A DNA stretch of 6,327 bases from DASZHC01 sp035938215 (GCA_035938215.1 DASZHC010000237.1:1-6327); one strand, 5' to 3'; counted from the stretch's first letter, positions 1 to 5,923 are shown. Translations and numbers: made by a program. The notes: generated from the sequence alone by a model not told the origin.

Positions 1-1
1 A

Positions 2-445
2 GAATATTTGAATTCGGAGAAGTACCAGTTCAAGGAACGGGACTGGAATGCTCCCGGCAATATCAAGGACTATATAACAAAGCTAAACCGGATCCGTAAT
101 CAAAATCGCGCCCTGCGCGAGTATGAGAACCTGCGTTTTCAGACTGTAGAGAATGAACAAATCATCTTTTATTCGAAGGCGACGGAAGCGTTGGATAGTA
201 TCATTCTTGTTCTAGTGAACCTCGATCCGTACAACAATCAGAGTGGATTCGCCTATGTGCCGCTGGAGAGTTTTGGGATCAACGGCGGCGACCCATTTCA
301 GGTCGAAGATCTCCTAACAGGAGAAAAATTTGTATGGCGCGGCCGCCGCAATTTTGTGATGCTTGATCCGCATTCGCGCCCGGCGCATGTATTCAGAGTT
401 CGCCGGCTGATCGGTATGGATGGCGAGCAGATGATTTTCGCGTAA
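2..445 (+). CDS. glgE: Alpha-1,4-glucan:maltose-1-phosphate maltosyltransferase, C-terminal end (5' partial)
   Basis: This is the 3' end of glgE, whose product transfers maltose from maltose-1-phosphate onto alpha-1,4-glucan in the cytoplasm (TreS-Pep2/Mak-GlgE route linking trehalose to glycogen-like polymers). The frame is open to the left edge, so the TTG at position 8 is an internal Leu codon and not a start. The visible 147 or so residues begin with EYLNSEKYQFKERDWN, which matches the conserved region after the GH13 barrel, followed by NIKDYITKLNRIRNQNRALR and the C-terminal beta-sandwich (IILVLVNLDP, VEDLLTGEKFVWRGRRNFVMLDP, PAHVFRV). The identification comes from recognising this family signature; the catalytic barrel is outside the window. 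The stop is TAA, and no neighbouring glg or tre gene is visible downstream, so the partners, if clustered, lie to the left. No strong terminator follows. Confidence 0.88.
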   Translation, partial: EYLNSEKYQFKERDWNAPGNIKDYITKLNRIRNQNRALREYENLRFQTVENEQIIFYSKATEALDSIILVLVNLDPYNNQSGFAYVPLESFGINGGDPFQVEDLLTGEKFVWRGRRNFVMLDPHSRPAHVFRVRRLIGMDGEQMIFA

Positions 446-614
446 AGAATTTCCTGTGAAACGTGTCTTTTACCCTTCGGGTCGACGGCGAGATTCACGG
501 GGCTGAGTTGTCCAACCAGTTTTGCTTTTCAAGGATTCTAACTTTGCGCAGAGCCTGACGCTGATTGGCGATGGGCTCTCAGTGGTGCTGTTTGTCCGAA
601 TTTGTACTGTTGCC
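446..614. other. Intergenic region glgE-ankyrin lipoprotein with weak hairpins
   Basis: This 169-bp gap contains a short perfect hairpin ACCC-TTC-GGGT (472-482) lying inside a longer imperfect pairing of CCTGTGAA (453-460) with TTCACGGG (494-501). Neither is followed by a T-run, so neither is a convincing intrinsic terminator. A second hairpin pairs AGAGCC (550-555) with GGCTCT (574-579), with CGC/GCG pairing inside. The lipoprotein reading frame extends upstream through this region to a TTG at 522, but those codons would place about 30 non-signal residues before the signal peptide. No clear promoter was recognised. Confidence 0.4.
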
Positions 615-2024
615 ATGATGAGAGTTGCTTGGTTTGGCGTACTGGTCTCACTCGCCCTGTTGTTGTTTGGCTGCGGCAAATCCAAAGAGCAGGCAGCCCA
701 GGAGGTGGAGAAACTGAATCTGAAGGTGCAATCGGACGATTTTGTTCGTTCAGCCGAGCGAGGCGACACCAAGGCTCTGCTCCTCTTTTTTGAGGCGGGT
801 ATTGATGTAAATGCGCGGAACAGCGACGGCTACACGGCTTTGATGGCCGCTGCAAAAAATGGGCAGGTCGAGGTAGTAAACAAGTTACTTGAGCAGAAAG
901 CCAACGTCGATATCCAGGGCTACAGCGGACTTACGGCTCTAATGCTTGCAGCCGAAAACAACCGGCTGAGCATCGTCAAGACACTCCTTTCCAGAAACGG
1001 TGATCCGAATCTTCAGGATAACAACGGCTGGACTGCCCTGATGAAGGCGGTGTATCGAGGAAATACCGAGTGCGTACTCGCGATAGCGGATCGTTCTCGC
1101 CAGGAAGTTAATCGCGGCCTTTTAGTTGCGGCGTTGATGGGTCACAAAGAGACGGCCAAGGCATTGCTGGACCGCGGGGCCGAAATTGATTCGAGGGCCG
1201 AGGATGGGCGAACGCCACTCATGCTGGCGGCAAGCAAAGGCAATGCGGATCTGGTGTCATTCTTTTTGCATGCAGGTGCCGATCCTTCGCTCGCGGACAA
1301 GTCTGGCGATACGGCGGCGTCGCTTGCTTCGGCGCTTGCTTCGGCAAAAGGGAGCCGCGAAGTCGCTTCTCTCCTACGGAGTGCTCCCCCACCATCGGCG
1401 GGTGGCTCCACTGAGAAATCGGCTACGGCCGGCTTGCCCAAGGAGCCGTCTGGAGCAAAGTCGGATCGCGAGCTGTTGGCGCGGCCGGGAGGGACCCCGG
1501 GTTCGGCCGGTTCGGCCGGTTCGGCGGGTGGCCAAGCTCGGGTTTCAGATCAGCCGCCAGCTGCCAACAACATGAGAATTCTTTCGATTCGGCAAGAGTT
1601 CCTGCCGGCTATGTTGACCGAGGTTACCGGTAAACAAGCCAGAATTCAGCCCTCCAGCGGGGATTCTTACAGCGTGAGGACGGGGGATCAGTTAAAAGGG
1701 CTGGACTACGAGGTTACCGGCATCGAGGCTCGCAGTACCGAAGACAAGGATGGAAATCCTGTTGACGACTCAGTGGTGAAATTACGAAATACCAAAACGG
1801 GTCAGGCGGTGACTTTGACTAAGGGTGTCCCCGCACAGGAGCGTGCTTCCTACGCTCTTCTCTCCATTTCAGGTTCGAGTGAGCCGGTGAAGGTCGAAAC
1901 AAATCAAAATTTTACGATCCCCGGCGATCCGGATCACACCTATCAGGTTTTGGATATTCGGCCCGCTCAGATCATCATTAAGCGAATTGAAGATAACCGC
2001 GTATTCACGCTGCCCAAAAGATAG
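615..2024 (+). CDS. Ankyrin-repeat lipoprotein with C-terminal beta-rich domain
   Basis: Predicted 469-residue secreted lipoprotein. The start is placed at ATG 615 (or the adjacent ATG 618) because it gives a textbook lipoprotein signal: MMR, a hydrophobic core, and the lipobox LFGC with lipidated Cys20. A short charged helix (KSKEQAAQEVEKLNLKVQ) follows. About seven ankyrin repeats span residues 41-256, shown by TALMAAAKNG, TALMLAAENN, TALMKAVYRG and TPLMLAASKG units; the fourth and fifth are shortened or irregular. Residues 257-318 are a Pro/Ser/Gly/Ala linker containing three GSA units. Residues 319-469 are an unassigned domain with two similar halves (Y-x-V-x-x-I/G-I then V-x-L/F-T-L), resembling small beta domains of secretion and pilus proteins, which is inference only. 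Ankyrin repeats bind proteins, so a scaffold role at the envelope is likely; the partner is unknown. No ribosome binding site is evident. Confidence 0.85.
   Translation: MMRVAWFGVLVSLALLLFGCGKSKEQAAQEVEKLNLKVQSDDFVRSAERGDTKALLLFFEAGIDVNARNSDGYTALMAAAKNGQVEVVNKLLEQKANVDIQGYSGLTALMLAAENNRLSIVKTLLSRNGDPNLQDNNGWTALMKAVYRGNTECVLAIADRSRQEVNRGLLVAALMGHKETAKALLDRGAEIDSRAEDGRTPLMLAASKGNADLVSFFLHAGADPSLADKSGDTAASLASALASAKGSREVASLLRSAPPPSAGGSTEKSATAGLPKEPSGAKSDRELLARPGGTPGSAGSAGSAGGQARVSDQPPAANNMRILSIRQEFLPAMLTEVTGKQARIQPSSGDSYSVRTGDQLKGLDYEVTGIEARSTEDKDGNPVDDSVVKLRNTKTGQAVTLTKGVPAQERASYALLSISGSSEPVKVETNQNFTIPGDPDHTYQVLDIRPAQIIIKRIEDNRVFTLPKR
1322..1345 (+). repeat. Perfect 12-bp tandem duplication inside the last ankyrin repeat
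   Basis: GCTTGCTTCGGC occurs twice back to back (1322-1333 and 1334-1345). In frame it adds four residues (LASA type) to the last ankyrin unit, giving AASLASALASAKGS where a standard repeat would have a shorter first helix. This suggests a recent slippage event. Confidence 0.85.
1500..1526 (+). repeat. Three 9-bp tandem repeats encoding GSA units
   Basis: The unit GGTTCGGCC occurs at 1500-1508 and 1509-1517, and as GGTTCGGCG at 1518-1526. It encodes Gly-Ser-Ala three times in the flexible linker between the ankyrin domain and the C-terminal domain. A slippage-prone repeat in phase with codons changes linker length without breaking the frame. Confidence 0.85.
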
Positions 2025-2029
2025 GGGTT

Positions 2030-2051
2030 ACGCGGAATTGTTGTTCCGCGT
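2030..2051 (+). terminator. Hairpin just after the ankyrin lipoprotein stop
   Basis: ACGCGGAA (2030-2037) pairs perfectly with TTCCGCGT (2044-2051) around a six-base loop TTGTTG, starting 6 bp after the TAG stop. The stem is GC-rich, as in intrinsic terminators, but only TTGAGCTT follows, not a T-run. It could be a weak or factor-assisted terminator or a 3'-end stabiliser. Confidence 0.4.
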
Positions 2052-2068
2052 TGAGCTTGCGGGGATTG

Positions 2069-2102
2069 AACTTCTCACAAGTTCACAAACTTGTGAGAAG
2101 TT
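2069..2102. repeat. Perfect 15-bp nested inverted repeat upstream of the HTH-MBL gene
   Basis: AACTTCTCACAAGTT (2069-2083) and AACTTGTGAGAAGTT (2088-2102) are exact reverse complements separated by CACA. Each arm is itself flanked by AACTT and AAGTT, so the block is AACTT-CTCAC-AAGTT-CACA-AACTT-GTGAG-AAGTT. The right end lies 21 bp before the ATG of the next gene. It may be an operator (the next protein carries an XRE-like HTH), a terminator with a short T tract, or a leader hairpin. The sequence alone does not decide. Confidence 0.8.
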
Positions 2103-2123
2103 TAGACCAAGCTTAATTGTGTT

Positions 2124-2951
2124 ATGAAAATTCCTCTCGAAGACTCGTTTGAAGATATCGTCGGAAAAGCGCAACGGGGTCTTGGCTTGGGTGATCAGGA
2201 GTTGTGTCAAAAAACTCAATTAAAAACCGAGGAATTGCGCGCCCTGAAAGGCGGATCAGGAGATAGATCAAAAATCGGCGTGTTTGCTCAAGCGCTAGGG
2301 CTTCAACCCTCTGCCCTTGAGGCGAGTTACACCAAAAGCTGGTATCCCGATGGAGTGCCTGCCGTCGAGGGAGTAAAACAGTTCAATACCCCTCTTCTTG
2401 ATATGACAGTGAATGCATATCTCGTTTGGGATCTGAGCTCGAGAGATGCCGCCGTTTTCGACACCGGTGCGGATGCCGGTGAGCTTCTGAAATTCGTCGT
2501 CTCTGAGAAGTTGAGCGCAAAGTACCTCTTCTTAACGCACACTCATCATGACCATGTTGCCGACATCGGCGCGATCGTGAAAAAGACGCACGCTGAAATT
2601 TTTGCTCCTGACCTCGAGCGGATTGCTGACGGGAAAGTTGTGCGCGAGGGCGATCAATTTCGTCTCGGCAAGCTGCGAATTGAAGCGAGACTAACGAACG
2701 GGCATTCCCCCGGGGGTACCTCCTACGTAATCTACGGTTTGCAGGTGCCGGTTGCCGTTGTAGGAGATTCGCTATTTGCTGGATCGATGGGAGGCGCGCC
2801 GAACGACTATCAAAAAGCGCTCAGGAACAATGTTGAAAAGATTTTGTCGTTGCCGCCTGAAACGCTCATCTGTCCGGGACACGGCCCACTAACGACTGTT
2901 GCAAATGAAAGGGTACACAATCCATTTTTTGCCCTCGAAGGTCTGCCCTGA
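2124..2951 (+). CDS. MBL-fold metallo-hydrolase with N-terminal XRE-like HTH domain
   Basis: 275-residue predicted soluble protein. Residues about 8-67 read as a small XRE-type helix-turn-helix (GLGLGDQELCQKTQLKTEELRALKGG, then FAQALGLQPSAL). The rest is a glyoxalase II-like metallo-beta-lactamase domain with the full two-metal ligand set: HTHHDH at 139-144 (His139, His141, Asp143, His144), His194 in GHSPGG, Asp215 in VVGDSLF and His253 in CPGHGP. A C-terminal ERVHNPFF follows, as in YcbL/GloB-type hydrolases. A thioester or small-ester hydrolase activity is typical of this family, but the substrate cannot be read from sequence. The HTH could make it a self-regulating enzyme or be a dimerisation module that no longer binds DNA. 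ATG 2124 is the only start that keeps the HTH; no good ribosome binding site precedes it. A long palindrome lies directly upstream. Confidence 0.87.
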   Translation: MKIPLEDSFEDIVGKAQRGLGLGDQELCQKTQLKTEELRALKGGSGDRSKIGVFAQALGLQPSALEASYTKSWYPDGVPAVEGVKQFNTPLLDMTVNAYLVWDLSSRDAAVFDTGADAGELLKFVVSEKLSAKYLFLTHTHHDHVADIGAIVKKTHAEIFAPDLERIADGKVVREGDQFRLGKLRIEARLTNGHSPGGTSYVIYGLQVPVAVVGDSLFAGSMGGAPNDYQKALRNNVEKILSLPPETLICPGHGPLTTVANERVHNPFFALEGLP

Positions 2952-2960
2952 TGGGGAAAT

Positions 2961-2965
2961 AGGAG
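2961..2965 (+). promoter_or_regulatory. Strong ribosome binding site for a 29-codon leader ORF
   Basis: AGGAG sits six bases before ATG 2972. It is the best-spaced Shine-Dalgarno sequence noticed in the window, and it does not point at any of the trmB start candidates (2988, 3024, 3054). Confidence 0.5.
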
Positions 2966-2971
2966 CCTTTG

Positions 2972-3061
2972 ATGGCGATTTTGCGTTTTGCAGGGGGCGA
3001 TAGCTATAATCTCCGGACTGGGGATGATCAATTATGGGGCGCTTGTTTATTCTATGCTTGA
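2972..3061 (+). CDS. Possible 29-residue leader peptide overlapping the trmB start
   Basis: A short ORF starts at ATG 2972, 20 bp after the stop of the HTH-MBL gene, with AGGAG at ideal spacing. Its product begins MAILRFAGG and ends WGACLFYA, then TGA. The stop (3059-3061) overlaps the ATG of trmB at 3054 in the arrangement ATGCTTGA, typical of translational coupling. No family is recognised and the peptide has no signal sequence. It may be a translated leader that delivers ribosomes to trmB, or a chance ORF whose strong start site is coincidental. The evidence is the start signal and the overlap only, so confidence is modest. Confidence 0.35.
   Translation: MAILRFAGGDSYNLRTGDDQLWGACLFYA
2981..3010 (+). 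promoter_or_regulatory. Candidate sigma70-type promoter upstream of trmB
   Basis: TTGCGT (2981-2986) and a perfect TATAAT (3005-3010) are separated by 18 bp. Transcription would begin near 3016-3018, giving a leader of roughly 37 bases to ATG 3054 or almost none to ATG 3024. It lies inside the short leader ORF, so transcripts from this promoter would lack the leader start codon. Confidence 0.4.
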
Positions 3062-3704
3062 GCGGGCGTTAGACATTACACCGGTGGAACAGGGGGCGCC
3101 GAATGAAGCGCCGGAAATCATGTTAACCGATATTCTTTCTCCCGTTGGCTTGCGCGAAGTCTTCTGGAACGATCGGCCGGTTGAAGTCGACCTTGGTTCA
3201 GGCCCAGGAAAATTTCTTGTGGAAGCTGCGCAAAAATTTCCCGATCGGAACTTTCTCGGTATTGAGCGGCTTCTGGGACGGGTGCGGAAGACCCGACGCC
3301 GTGCTTTCGAACTTGGGATCGACAACTTGAGGCTCCTTCGCGTGGAGATGGAATACGCTGTGCAATATTTGCTCCCAAGAGAGTCGATTTTCCGTTTCCA
3401 CTTATCCTTTCCGGATCCTTGGCCAAAGCGAAGACATCACGTTCGCCGCGTCGTTGATCGCGAATTTTTTGATGCTCTCTGGCGCGCATTGATCGCCGAG
3501 GGAGAAATTCGAATTAAAACTGACCACGAAGCATATTTCCAACACATTGCCCGCGTTGCCGGCGAATCACAACTATGGAATCTTCTTGAATGGGCTGATG
3601 AAAGTTATCCGGTGACAGATTTTGAGCAGGACTTTCTGGCGAAAGATTTGCCGATCTACCGGCTGCGGGCTGTTAAACGTAATTCTGTTCCGCAGAAGGT
3701 GTGA
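3054..3704 (+). CDS. trmB: tRNA (guanine-N7-)-methyltransferase
   Basis: Cytoplasmic SAM-dependent enzyme that makes m7G at position 46 of the tRNA variable loop. From ATG 3054 it has 216 residues, normal for compact TrmB proteins. Visible signatures are the SAM-binding VEVDLGSGPGKF (about 43-54), FLGIE (67-71), the family hallmark FPDPWPKRRHHVRRVV (119-134), TDHEAY (156-161) and the C-terminal VTDFEQ (177-182). The start is uncertain: ATG 3024 would add ten residues and TTG 2988 twenty-two, none of them in conserved sequence. ATG 3054 is preferred because it overlaps the leader ORF stop and leaves a leader after the TATAAT box. It follows the HTH-MBL gene by about 100 bp and converges on comEC, with a 49-bp 3' overlap and no terminator between them. 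Confidence 0.93.
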   Translation: MLERALDITPVEQGAPNEAPEIMLTDILSPVGLREVFWNDRPVEVDLGSGPGKFLVEAAQKFPDRNFLGIERLLGRVRKTRRRAFELGIDNLRLLRVEMEYAVQYLLPRESIFRFHLSFPDPWPKRRHHVRRVVDREFFDALWRALIAEGEIRIKTDHEAYFQHIARVAGESQLWNLLEWADESYPVTDFEQDFLAKDLPIYRLRAVKRNSVPQKV

Positions 3705-5146
3705 AGGAATAGATCGTCACCGTTTTGCTCAGCGGTTATTGCGCCGTCCTGTTTGAGGTAAAGATAACGCGGGTAGGCCGGATCACGCTTTGAATTTGCA
3801 GCGATTTCAGTCTTCGTACCGGATGAGATGACAACGTCGGGTGTAATTTTCGCAACCAGAGAGTCGCGCGGAGTGCGGCGAGTCCGGAGTCGCCCGCAGC
3901 AAACCAGATCGACATGCTCCTTCGGCAAGGCACTCACGACTTCCTCGTTGAGTTCAGGCAGAATCAACACACGAAATTTACCAAGTTGGATCGGGATCGG
4001 ACTTGCGTCTGTCGACACGATTTCATCGATTTTGAACGATCTCCTGACGCGTTCGAATGTTTCAGTCCGAAGTGTGCCGGTGCGGCTGAGGATCACTTTC
4101 TCGAGTCGGTTTATCCCTTGTGACTGAAGATAGGGTTCAGTTATCCGAGCCCATTGCGACGGCTTTCCGGTATTGACGAGCCAGTCATGATTTTTCTCAT
4201 GTATGTGGAGCACGAGTTCGGATGCCTCGCAAAGGATCGTAACGCGATCGTTCTGTAAAACGTTTGCCGGAGAAACGTTGACCCCGTGACAGGGAAGCAT
4301 AATGGCTGCCCGCAAGATCATGAGAATGATCTTCGTGATCAGCCAACTCGTGTTATTGATGCACACTGCGATCCCGCCAAACAGCTTGGCCGATAACACG
4401 GCAGCGACTCCAAGCAACATGACCAGAGAGGCTAGCGGGACCACAGCCATGTTTGCGAAGACCGCAACCAGGGAGATGCGATGCTCGTGTAGCGCCAGGA
4501 TTGGTAAAGTTGCCGCCCAGCAAACAATGCATAGGCTGAGGGCTTCACATGCTCGCTGCGCGGACTTGAGACAGAATCTTTGGCTGGGCCGCAGCAGCTG
4601 GAGCGGCAAAAACGGGTCAGCTCGGAACAGCCGAAAGAGCAGTTGGCCCAGCGGCCGAACAGCGATGATAATTGCGAGAACTGCGGCGAACGAAAGTTGA
4701 AACCCAGTCTGAAACAACTCCTGCGTGTCGTGCAGAAGGATCAACACTCCCGAGGCGCAAATGGAATTGACCATTGCGACCGGCCGTTCCAGCGAGTAGC
4801 CAATTGTCAGTAGGATGGCGGTGACAGTTGCTCGAACCGTTGCCGGATAGAATCCTGTGATAGCGCAATAAGTTGCTACGATCGGCAGGATCCCAAGAGC
4901 CGTCCAGCGGCGCGGCAGTCGAACATAGCGAATACCGTTCCATGCAAGTCCGGCGAACAGGCTCACCTGAAGGCCACTGGCTGCAAAAAGATGGATTGTG
5001 CCAGTTTCCTCGAACAATTTCTTGAGCTCTGAACTGGTTTCTGACCGCGCGCCGAGCACCAACCCCTGAATTGTCTGTGCGACTTCAGCGTCATCCTGCA
5101 AGCCTTCTTGCAAAATGTTCGCAGAGCCGATGCCGCAGGGAGACAA
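3656..5146 (-). CDS. comEC: ComEC/Rec2 DNA-uptake channel, C-terminal part (frameshifted gene)
   Basis: Larger, downstream part of comEC, whose product forms the inner-membrane channel that passes single-stranded DNA during natural transformation. The open frame runs from TTG 5146, but this is not a natural start: homology should begin near LQEGLQDDAEV. The competence domain is clear: TGTIHLFAASGLQ (48-60; most family members have His where Gln60 is), PATVRATVTAILL (101-113), GFQLSFAAV (148-156) and ANMAVVPLASL (230-240), with about six to eight hydrophobic spans. From about residue 295 comes the position of the usual MBL domain (WLVNTGKPSQ, then VILSRTGTL at 350-358), where the HxHxDH metal motif is missing. 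The gene ends in TAG inside the 3' end of trmB. The upstream part lies in another frame at 5091-5759. Confidence 0.88.
   Translation of the reverse strand: MSPCGIGSANILQEGLQDDAEVAQTIQGLVLGARSETSSELKKLFEETGTIHLFAASGLQVSLFAGLAWNGIRYVRLPRRWTALGILPIVATYCAITGFYPATVRATVTAILLTIGYSLERPVAMVNSICASGVLILLHDTQELFQTGFQLSFAAVLAIIIAVRPLGQLLFRLFRADPFLPLQLLRPSQRFCLKSAQRACEALSLCIVCWAATLPILALHEHRISLVAVFANMAVVPLASLVMLLGVAAVLSAKLFGGIAVCINNTSWLITKIILMILRAAIMLPCHGVNVSPANVLQNDRVTILCEASELVLHIHEKNHDWLVNTGKPSQWARITEPYLQSQGINRLEKVILSRTGTLRTETFERVRRSFKIDEIVSTDASPIPIQLGKFRVLILPELNEEVVSALPKEHVDLVCCGRLRTRRTPRDSLVAKITPDVVISSGTKTEIAANSKRDPAYPRYLYLKQDGAITAEQNGDDLFLHTFCGTELRLTARSR
5091..5146 (-). other. comEC: Frameshift region joining the two halves of comEC
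   Basis: The two comEC frames overlap here by 56 bp. On the coding strand the first frame ends ...GCA-AGA-AGG-CTT-GCA-GGA-TGA and the second reads ...CAA-GAA-GGC-TTG-CAG-GAT-GAC. Removing one T from the TTTT run (AAAA at 5112-5115 on the + strand) restores a continuous protein. A small hairpin GCAAG-AAGG-CTTGC sits at the same place. It is an apparent +1 shift; no known programmed slip site was recognised. Confidence 0.8.
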
Positions 5147-5759
5147 TGGCTGCGAAAAACGGATTTCCTCTATCGTGGGCGATGATCTCAGCCGGAAGGC
5201 CGTGATGGGAACGAAAGTTCAAATAAATGTTCTTTCGTTTCAAATACGCGCGGTAATCAAATTCGCCCGGATTCATAGAGGTCCATGGAAGCGAAAATTT
5301 TCCTTGGGCAATTAACTCATCACCATAGGCAAAAGGTTCTCCGGGGCACTCAGCTGAAACCTGAAAGTTAGAGGGATTATTGTCGATGCAAGTGACGAGC
5401 GCGACGAACCTCTGGGTAGAAAGGTATTCATCGACTTTGGGTTCCGCCTGGACCAGGAGAGTAACTGTGTGTTCGGATGTATCGGAAATTGTGTGCAGGC
5501 TCCGCTGATAGCCGGTGTTCGTTGCGATCTGATAACCGTGCCACGAGGCGAAAAGCAAAAGAATCAATGAGTAGACGAGGAGCGAGGAGTTGATTTTGCA
5601 AATGAGAGCGGCCGGGAAGAGCGACGCGACCGCCCAGATGATCCAGCAGCCGGGTTGCGCATCGGATAGGAGGATACCGATAATGGCTGAGAAGAGCAAT
5701 CCTGCGCAAGGAGCTCGCTGGCGGAAGTGAACACAAAAAGGCTGGGTATCCTCGGGCAT
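5091..5759 (-). CDS. comEC: ComEC/Rec2, N-terminal part (frameshifted gene)
   Basis: Upstream part of comEC, 222 residues to a premature TGA. ATG 5759 is followed by three membrane spans at about 18-33, 38-54 and 58-76, then the extracytoplasmic OB-like domain (DUF4131 type) with the hallmark NPGEFDYRAYLKRKNI at 163-178. The end IVSLRHRLCEHFARR is the expected helix leading into the competence domain, which continues in the +1 frame. Joining the two frames near 5112-5116 gives RLCEHLQEGLQDDAEVAQ, a smooth family-like sequence and a protein of about 700 residues, normal for ComEC. The coding sequence is otherwise intact in both parts, so the break is recent or artefactual. No good ribosome binding site is seen; the 60 bp upstream are AT-rich and could hold the promoter. 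Confidence 0.85.
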   Translation of the reverse strand: MPEDTQPFCVHFRQRAPCAGLLFSAIIGILLSDAQPGCWIIWAVASLFPAALICKINSSLLVYSLILLLFASWHGYQIATNTGYQRSLHTISDTSEHTVTLLVQAEPKVDEYLSTQRFVALVTCIDNNPSNFQVSAECPGEPFAYGDELIAQGKFSLPWTSMNPGEFDYRAYLKRKNIYLNFRSHHGLPAEIIAHDRGNPFFAAIVSLRHRLCEHFARRLAG

Positions 5760-5896
5760 GAAATAACTGTTTCAAATATTGTTATGATATTCAATACCAA
5801 AAGAGACGTGATGCGATTTTTGTATCAGCCCTAGTCTTGTGCAGACGGCCGATCAATCCCCTATCCGAGTTCGGCCCGGCGTTATTGCCAGCCACC

Positions 5897-5923
5897 GGTA
5901 GGGGCAGATCTCCGAGCTGCCCG
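5897..5923 (+). repeat. Repeat arm A of an inverted pair (hairpin-forming)
   Basis: This 27-bp unit starts GGTAG and contains the hairpin GGGCAG (5902-5907), loop ATCTCCGAG (5908-5916), CTGCCC (5917-5922). It matches the reverse complement of arm B at 23 of 27 positions, and the four differences form two compensatory base-pair changes. It resembles REP-type palindromic repeats. Confidence 0.8.

Noticed and set aside
472..482. ACCC-TTC-GGGT as a glgE terminator
   Set aside because: The stem has only four base pairs and no T-run follows.
522..614. TTG-started extension of the ankyrin lipoprotein
   Set aside because: It would bury the signal peptide and lipobox behind 31 extra residues; ATG 615/618 gives a standard lipoprotein start.
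2091..2119. Promoter TTGTGA/TAATTG upstream of the HTH-MBL gene
   Set aside because: The -10 match is poor and transcription would start after the ATG.
3828..4127. + strand frames opposite comEC (also 3914-4123, 4302-4700, 4580-4813)
   Set aside because: They are antisense to recognisable ComEC sequence, show no family motifs, and have biased composition of antisense type.
5091..5146. Programmed +1 frameshifting in comEC
   Set aside because: AGG-CTT resembles the components of the Ty1 site but in the wrong order, and no bacterial prfB-like signal is seen. A homopolymer indel explains it more simply.
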